Of a DNA stretch of 64,000 nt, positions 58,097 through 64,000 are shown one piece after another; position 1 is the stretch's first letter; each line of letters starts with the position of its first letter. A program made the translations under genes and the position numbers. The DNA is from Polytrichum commune (taxonomy: Eukaryota; Streptophyta; Polytrichopsida; Polytrichales; Polytrichaceae), in assembly GCA_950295325.1 (NCBI GenBank), contig OX485806.1:14446001-14510000 (forward strand). The letters run 5' to 3'. The notes below the pieces were generated by a model that was not told where the DNA came from, ran no database searches, and was given only the letters and a program-made list of their open reading frames with translations.

Positions 58097-61000
58097 ATGG
58101 ACGGCCACGGAGAACCTGCTCGCGCGGGGGCCAGTGCTTCTTCGCAGCCGAGAAAGAAGCAGTGCACCGAGGCCCTACGTGCAAGTGCGCTTAGCGCAAA
58201 AGCCGAGAGAGGCAGGGTGAAAATGTTGCATCGCCAAAACACTATTGTCTACTACGCATCGTCCCGCAACATTGCTAATGCATCGCCCTTGGAGGTTGGT
58301 GGCACAAGCATGCCGCTCCTGAGCTCTGCAGTCGGGTCTGCTAGTGGCAACGCCTCCGCACCGGACCAGACGACACCGAATGCTGCATTTGCGGGTTCAG
58401 AGGCACCTGCGGGGGACTCCGCCACTGATGCGGTAAGTCCAGCATCGGACTCCAATGCTCGCCACGGAGGGCGTGCAGACTGCATTGTGATTTCATCTAC
58501 TTCAGAGGATGGGGGTGCGGAGACGAGCAACGAACTCCAAGAGGTAAGTGTCCCTAACTCAGATGATGATTGCGAAGAGGATTTTGAGAGTCTACCATCT
58601 AAGAAGAAGCCAAAAAAAAATTATGATCTTACCCGAAAGTTTCAATTGGAGTGGGCATGTAAGCTGCCATGGGCAGAGGGTATTTTAACTAACCAAGGTA
58701 GGTTGCACATGGTGAAGTGCACTGTGTGCTCTACCATGGAAAAGTCTGATAGATTAATGCAACCTAAGTGGGATACCCTTAAGAAACATGAGGGTAGGCG
58801 TAAGGCTTTAAGAAACATGCCTGCCTACAATGTAAAAAAAGGTGAGTGGTATATGGCCAAAGACTCTAAGCACAAGAAAAATATGGCCTTGTTCAATGCT
58901 AGGGCTCCTGATACTGTGCTGCAGCAACTAAATCAGTCTAACAGGTTAGAGAGGGAGAAAAAGAAGGTCCAATTTGCAACCCTGTTCCAGATTTTAGCTG
59001 ATGGTCGTCCAATGCTCGAATATGAAAGCAGGGCAGCCCTGTATGAGTTTCTAAATGTGCCAAATTTTCCTAGAATGCATTGGTCAGATAATTCTGGTTG
59101 GATCATGGCTGAGTTCATGTACAATGAAGTGAGGACTGCCATTTCCAGAGTCCTTGTGGGTGCTAATTATGTGGCACTCACATGTGACGAAGTCAGCACC
59201 ATTGATAATGGTTCATGGATATCAATCCATGCATATGTCGTCCAGAATTGGAGTCGTGTTCCATTTCTGATCTCACTTGAGAGGGTTATGGATGGAAGTG
59301 GCTCAGACAACCTAACCCAAATCATCATAGATGCATTGACGGGTGCTGCGAAAATGGAGAGAATTGCCTTGTCCAAAACCTTGTTGTGCTTCGGGGCAGA
59401 TGGGGTGAGCACTTTTCAGGGTTCAAAAACGGGAGTCACACAGCAAATTCAGAGCAAGCACGCTCCATTTGCCCTTGGAGTGCATTGCATGGCCCATCGT
59501 TGCAACCTGGCCTTCAAAACATTATCTCAACTCAACATCATGAGCCGCATTGAGGGTTTGTTGCAGAGCTCCCATGCTTACTTCAAGCATTCGCCGAAGA
59601 GGCATTTGGAATTTGTAAAACTTGCTGAGCTCATGGAAACCAAGGGGCTGAAACTCTTGAAGAATGTGAAGACTAGATGGGTGTCCCTAATTGAACCTCT
59701 GAGACGTATACTACAAGAGTACAGGGTTCTTCTAGCAAAAATGAAAGCGGACAGTGTCTCAAAGGAGAAATCTGCGCAGGTAAAGGCCTTGTCCATCTTA
59801 TTTGGTTTTTTTTTTTTGCAATTTGGTTTAGGTTGGCTGGTTTTTTTTGCAATTTGGTTTATGTTGGCTGGTTCATGTTGGCTGGTTTAAGGTTTGAGGT
59901 ATTGCAATGTTGGCTGGTTCATGTTGGCAAGGTTTAAGGTTTGAGGTATTGCAATGTTCTGGTTTAAGGTTTGAGGTATTGCAATTTTGGCTGGTTCATG
60001 TTGGCAAGGTTTAAGGTTTGAGGTTGTTGATCCGAGGTTTATTTGTCATGTTGCAGGCAGTCTTGGACCTGCTTTGTGATCCGACGTGCCTCCTTGGAAT
60101 GGCAGCCTTGCTTCCACTAATTGAGTGCATTGATACCTTGATCACCTTCTCCCAGAAACGCGATGTTTTCATCTGCGATTTCATAGGTGCAGTGAAGGTG
60201 TGTGAGGGGCAGTTGTATACCATGTACAATTGCCACTCACAAGCATTTTTGACTGACGAGTTTTTTGTGTTCAAGAGCTTGGCCGAGGGCACCCACGACC
60301 ACATTCACACCAGATGGGTGCAGAATGATCCTGAGAACCCAAACATGTTTGATCTAAACTGTGATGCAGAGCACCTCGCATTTGTTGTCAATGGCAGCAA
60401 CATGTATGCTAAACGAGCAAACGAGGAGACGGGCAGAATGGAGCCCATCACACATGAAGCATTCGCATCAATTGTGGAGGATGTGAAGAAACAATGCTCA
60501 GGTTTGTAACTTTGTGCATATAATCTTTATGTTTATGTTTAGATTTATGTTATTGTTATGTGAACTTGTATTTTTTTTTTGTTTCTTAACCTGATTTCAT
60601 TTTTTGTTGATGTGGCAGGGGCTGCCGCCCAGCTCATACAAGAGCTCCAACGTCGCTTTCCTGAACACGCAGTTTTGGATGCGCTCGGCATCATCTACCC
60701 ACAGTACTGGTTGCAGAAAGATGCAGAGATTACATTCTCGAAGCACCTTGACGTTCTCAAGAATTGGTATTGCAATACCAAAGTGCTTGGAAGTGGGGTT
60801 GACAAGGAGATCATACCTGGCATTCTTGACAGGTGGTCCTTGGATTCCCAGCAAGGGTACTTCAAAATTGCAATGAAGAGTAATGCCCCTGCTGCCATGG
60901 AGCCTCCTTACGACGTGAACCCCGTCACTCGGATATGGCGGACCATATCTGCATCCAGGGTCCTTGCACATGGTTTTCCAGAATACTTGAAGCTTGCAGA

Positions 61001-61226
61001 AATCGCGCTCGTCCATGTCATTGGAAGTGTGGAAGATGAGCGCGTCTTCTCGTCCGTGTCTTTCTTGAAGACAAAACTCCGCAACTCTCTTGACCCCCAC
61101 CTTGGTCTAGTAGTTGGCATGTATAGTCAAAACATATACACCTTGCAGAACTTTCCTTATGATGCTGTCTTCGACAGTTGGACCAATGCTGCACCAGTCC
61201 ATGGCCGCTATGGCCTTTCTGCATAG
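58097..61226 (+). CDS. hAT transposase, 911 aa, three exons
   Basis: Exons 58097-59779, 60057-60501 and 60619-61226 join in phase (0, then 1) to a 911-residue frame. The first 150 residues are Ser/Ala-rich. About 185-240 has a zinc-binding look (VKCTVC...KWDTLKKHEGR), as in BED-type fingers that hold the transposon ends. The RNase H-like core shows VALTCDEVSTIDNGSW, LLCFGADGVSTFQGSKTGV and VHCMAHRCNLAF (the CxxH block). The C-terminus has VEDERVFSSVSFLKTKLRNS, the hAT dimerisation motif. The protein cuts and inserts the element in the nucleus. Met at 58097 was chosen because the frame upstream lacks a good ATG. No stop or frameshift was seen. The closest named hAT lineage was not determined. 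Confidence 0.9.
59815..60030 (+). repeat. Tandem repeats in transposase intron 1
   Basis: Units of about 45-60 bp made of TTGGCTGGTTCATGTTGGC and AAGGTTTAAGGTTTGAGGTA recur three to four times between the donor at 59780 and the acceptor at 60056. They are short, recent-looking and confined to the intron. Confidence 0.7.
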
Positions 61227-62201
61227 AATGCTCAAAAGCATCAATGAACTAAGATTCTGAAGCCACATAACCTGAAGCTCGAACTTCCACATTCTTGCAG
61301 AAGTTGCACTTATTATGTAGTTTGCAGAAGTTGCACTTATTTTGTTTGTTGCAGGTTCAGTTGCAGATGGCTGCATGGAGGACTCCAGCCACATAAGTTT
61401 TGAGGTTGCATTACAATTGTTGGTGTATAATATGTCTTATACTCATTTTAGCATCGGAGTGTGTGTTTGTGTGTTGTTTTGCAGGTCGATGGATGGAATT
61501 TTGCGATCTAGCCTCACTCCATCCCATTTATTAACACACACCGTATCGGCATGGCATCCCATTTTTTACATATTATTGTATAAATTTGAACTCATTGCAG
61601 CATCGGAGTGTGTGTTTGTGTGTTGTTTTGCAGGTCCCCAAGACGTGAAGATTGATGGTGGAAGCCAGATTGCACTTCAACATGTAGATTTAGAGACCAT
61701 ATGAGAATATGTTATAGCAGTTAGTCGCCATATGACCACTAAAATAACTTGGAATTGCCATTTTACTAGGCATGAACTTCTAGGAAAAGCCATAATACTT
61801 CAGTGCTGGGCAAATTGTCGCCCACATTTTACTATATTTCAATAAAGATCATCGCCAACATTTTTCCACAATTTTCCACATACTGTTTGTGCAAGTAGCC
61901 ACATGTATGCAATTTTGTGAGCATTGTTGCCCAAAAAATTAGCTTGAAATTCAACATAATCGCCAGTATTGAAAAATGTAAGGCTTGTTCTGTAGCCAGA
62001 TGATCAAGTTCCAAAAAAACAAAAAAAAAAGGCTGGTGTGGGTGGATGGAGGGGGAGGGGGCAAATTTTTGGGCATAATGGCTTGAGAACCAGTTAACTG
62101 TGAACACTAATTATTATGCTGCTAATTAATTGAAATCCATGCTTCAATCCCGGCTTAATTATTACTATTGTTCAGTACTTTGAGTACGTTAAGTCACTCG
62201 A

Positions 62202-62386
62202 GTGACAACCTATACCATAAGAAAGGTAAGATATATAGTAGTTGAAAGAGTGGCCAACAGGAAATATGGATTCTGGATGCCTGACATGAATCACAAGGTC
62301 AATCCTGACCACCTTGTCTACAGGTACCAGCCGGAGAACAAATCCACTAACTTAATTACAAGTGATGAAAACCTAAGGGAGCTAAT
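62202..62386 (+). other. Exon-like open fragment of unknown origin
   Basis: An open frame of about 60 codons (YGFWMPDMNHKVNPDHLVYR, then YQPENKSTN) ends where the right foldback arm begins; the frame runs on a few codons into the arm. Amino-acid composition looks protein-like rather than random. It lies in a roughly 300-bp segment that has no counterpart on the left side of the palindrome. No family recognised. It may be a captured gene fragment; equally it could be chance. Confidence 0.3.
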
Positions 62387-62691
62387 CAGTGATCGGGGAG
62401 ATTTTTGGGCATAAACGATTGAGATCCTAGAGTTTACAAGTCCAACTAGTTGCATGTTGACATCCTCCAGTTTTCCTATATAATATTGGAGCTATATTCT
62501 ATAAATTCCTCTCAACTGATCGGTAATTTTCCGGCAATCTTGAACTTCAACAGGTTATTTATCAAACTCAACCGGTTCATCTGTAACTAAGTGCCGGTTC
62601 TCCCCGATAATTGATGTCAACCTGTAATTAGTTGGACTTACTTCCAAACAGTAGGAAATCTACCTAACCTGCCCAAAAATCTCCCCAATCA
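62387..62691 (+). repeat. Right long inverted arm (partner 56332-56635)
   Basis: Inverted partner of the left arm. It is followed by unrelated sequence and, 175 bp on, by the FKBP fragment. A small inverted repeat of TTATTTATGGACTCAATAT lies just beyond it (62705-62765). Confidence 0.85.
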
Positions 62692-62866
62692 ACACTGAAA
62701 TACAGGTTATTTATGGACTCAATATCATAGACCATAAAATTATATTGAGTCCATAAATAATAATTTCAATACTTGATCTTGGGGTTTCATACAAATTGTC
62801 ATGTATCCCATTTAAACATACTCCCAGTACTCTAAGGATTAATACTAATTGGGTTTCTGTGGCAAG

Positions 62867-63279
62867 TTGGGACGAGGGTGTCTTAAGCATGGAAATTGGT
62901 GAAGTAGCACGGCTGAAGGTACATCTTGCTTTTCTACATTTCCTGGAAGGTCAACTTATGACTTAAAACCTATTGTGATTCATGTTGTGCATACACTCTA
63001 TTGAAGCTGGAAATGAAACATTCATCTGTAACATTATATCTTAAGATATATCATTGAAAGAATCGTAAGTGGCCAACCAAAAACTTTGCTACAGGATCCA
63101 ATCAAATAAGATGAAATCAAATTGTTAATGCTACAGTGTCATACACATATTTGGATTTTATAAGTTTCATCTATTTTTCTGATACATAAATCACTATCTA
63201 ATTGGTATTTTATTTATTGCAGTGCTCTCCTGACTATGCTTACGGATCAGGTGGTTTACCTGCATGGGGAATTCAACCC
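62867..63279 (+). pseudogene. FKBP12 peptidyl-prolyl isomerase fragment, two exons
   Basis: Exon 62867-62918 encodes WDEGVLSMEIGEVARLK after a CAAG acceptor, and the donor AAG|GTACAT is good. Exon 63223-63279 encodes CSPDYAYGSGGLPAWGIQP after TTATTGCAG. Together they match the C-terminal half of plant FKBP12, which turns prolyl bonds and binds FK506/rapamycin, including the Trp at the pocket floor and the Tyr of DYAYG. The next residues expected in the family (NSVLVFEIEVL-like) are absent: sequence changes at once to AT-rich and palindrome-arm DNA, with a stop four codons on. Exons for the N-terminal half were not found upstream. It is therefore a truncated copy. Confidence 0.82.
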
Positions 63280-63285
63280 ATATGT

Positions 63286-63392
63286 AACCCATAACCCATA
63301 TGCCCAAAAATCTACCCTCCTCCCCCTCCATCCACCCACACTATGGCAGAATTCTGTCAGTTGTACCTTCGTTGCATAATAAGTAGGCCTAG
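63286..63392 (+). repeat. Third copy of the palindrome arm
   Basis: CCATATGCCCAAAAATC, a C-rich stretch, CATCCACCCACACTATGGC and AGAATTCTGTCAGTTGTACC repeat the left half of the palindrome at 56653-56726. Here the second half is missing: after CTTCG unrelated sequence follows. It starts within about 10 bp of the broken FKBP exon. Confidence 0.8.
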
Positions 63393-64000
63393 CCACTAGG
63401 CCCGACACCACCCTAAATCCGGCCTCCCCAAAAAAGACATGAGGCCCACGGCCCCACCCCGCCTTGGTGGCAAGCACCACCCCCGCCCCCCACCCCACCG
63501 CCACCTAGGATCATTGAGGCCCTTGGATGGGCCTTGGTGGATCAACGGTCCGGATGCACCATGAAGAATCTCATATATAGCGCCTCAGTGACACGGCAAC
63601 CGAACCAGCAAAAAGGTGTGAATCTAGCCAAAAAAGGTGTGGAAATATCAATCCCCTATTTAAAATATACAGATTATATTATATTCCTTTAATATACAAT
63701 TTTTAAAATAAAATTTATCCTGAATATATTTAAAAATATTATTACAGAAACCAAAAAATCATTGAACAATTTATTATAATTAAGATCTTATCGCAGTAGG
63801 AAAGTTTATGAATATTAATGTTATATTATTTTGTTAATTTTATTTAAAATTTGAATATCAGTTGAATTGAAAAAATAGAAATTTATTTATTTTCAATATT
63901 TATAGCATGTAAATAAATTTGAAAATTACTCAAATTTTTTAAATGTAGTTTGAAATATGTAAAATGATGTGCTTAAAATTTTTAAAGTTTGAATTCAAAT
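63393..64000 (+). other. No gene; G/C-rich then very AT-rich
   Basis: A C-rich stretch (63410-63510) gives an artefactual 82-codon minus frame. From 63650 the sequence is strongly AT-rich with TTTAAAAT-like runs. Nothing further recognised up to the window edge. Confidence 0.4.

Larger units (their letters stand above)
56767..62035 (+). mobile_element. hAT transposon, 5,269 bp, structurally complete
   Basis: The element starts CAGCCCTTTTTTTTTAGG and ends with the complement of CAGCCTTTTTTTTTTG, giving short imperfect terminal inverted repeats of the hAT kind. It is flanked by identical 8-bp duplications GTGTGGGT at 56759-56766 and 62036-62043, as expected for hAT insertion. It carries a three-exon transposase gene in the same orientation. 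The leader (57430-57610) has repeats of GTTGGGGATTCACTTGCATC. The 3' part has two direct copies of CATCGGAGTGTGTGTTTGTG (about 61453 and 61600). The intact duplication and open transposase suggest a recent insertion, possibly still autonomous. Confidence 0.9.

Noticed and set aside
62202..62414. Upstream exon of the FKBP12 fragment
   Set aside because: The translated sequence does not resemble the N-terminal half of FKBP12 and its end is foldback-arm DNA.

Overview
The window is nuclear DNA of a streptophyte plant. The evidence is genes split by GT-AG introns, plant-type versions of an mRNA cap methyltransferase, the proteasome chaperone PSMD9/Nas2, an F-box protein and FKBP12, and a short plant telomere-type TTTAGGG run near 22.6 kb. 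Scattered transposons, MITEs and long AT-rich spacers suggest a mid-sized to large, repeat-rich genome. Single-exon F-box genes and a ParB/methylase-like gene would fit a bryophyte-, lycophyte-, fern- or charophyte-grade plant, but nothing here fixes the species. No tRNA, rRNA or CRISPR array was seen.

Layout. 1-9.2 kb: a LINE retrotransposon on the minus strand, running off the left edge. Its ORF1 (7051-8742) is open; endonuclease, reverse transcriptase and RNase H are recognisable but broken. Everything outside ORF1 is extremely G/T-rich on the plus strand. 9.2-13.5 kb: repeats, ending in a tandem array directly before a start codon. 13,501-22,561 (+): an 11-exon cap guanine-N7 methyltransferase 2-like gene whose roughly 320-residue catalytic part carries about 1,000 residues of charged, low-complexity tail. 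24,229-28,890 (-): a complete five-exon PSMD9/Nas2 gene, convergent with it. 29-37 kb: intergenic DNA with three MITE-like elements. 37,349-38,614 (+): an intact single-exon F-box gene. 38.6-52 kb: mostly AT-rich DNA and tandem repeats, with a decayed TFIIIA-like zinc-finger fragment near 42.4 kb.

52,152-56,074 (-): the most unusual locus. About 11 exons encode an N-terminal ParB-like region (EGNHR motif) and, far downstream, a beta-class amino-methyltransferase whose motif I lies near the C-terminus. Several one-base frameshifts, in-frame stops and one lost splice donor mark this copy as a pseudogene, but the splice phases of the other exons agree and the last three exons are open.

56.1-63.4 kb: a nested mobile-DNA complex. 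Long inverted arms (about 305 bp) surround a near-perfect palindrome, and a structurally complete hAT transposon (56,767-62,035, exact 8-bp target duplication, 911-aa transposase in three exons) has inserted in that palindrome. To its right, a two-exon FKBP12 fragment ends abruptly where a further copy of the palindrome arm begins.

The host genes do not form a pathway: they act in mRNA capping, proteasome assembly and probably ubiquitin-ligase targeting. The other main theme is mobile DNA: a decayed LINE, PIF/Harbinger-type MITEs, foldback DNA and a hAT.
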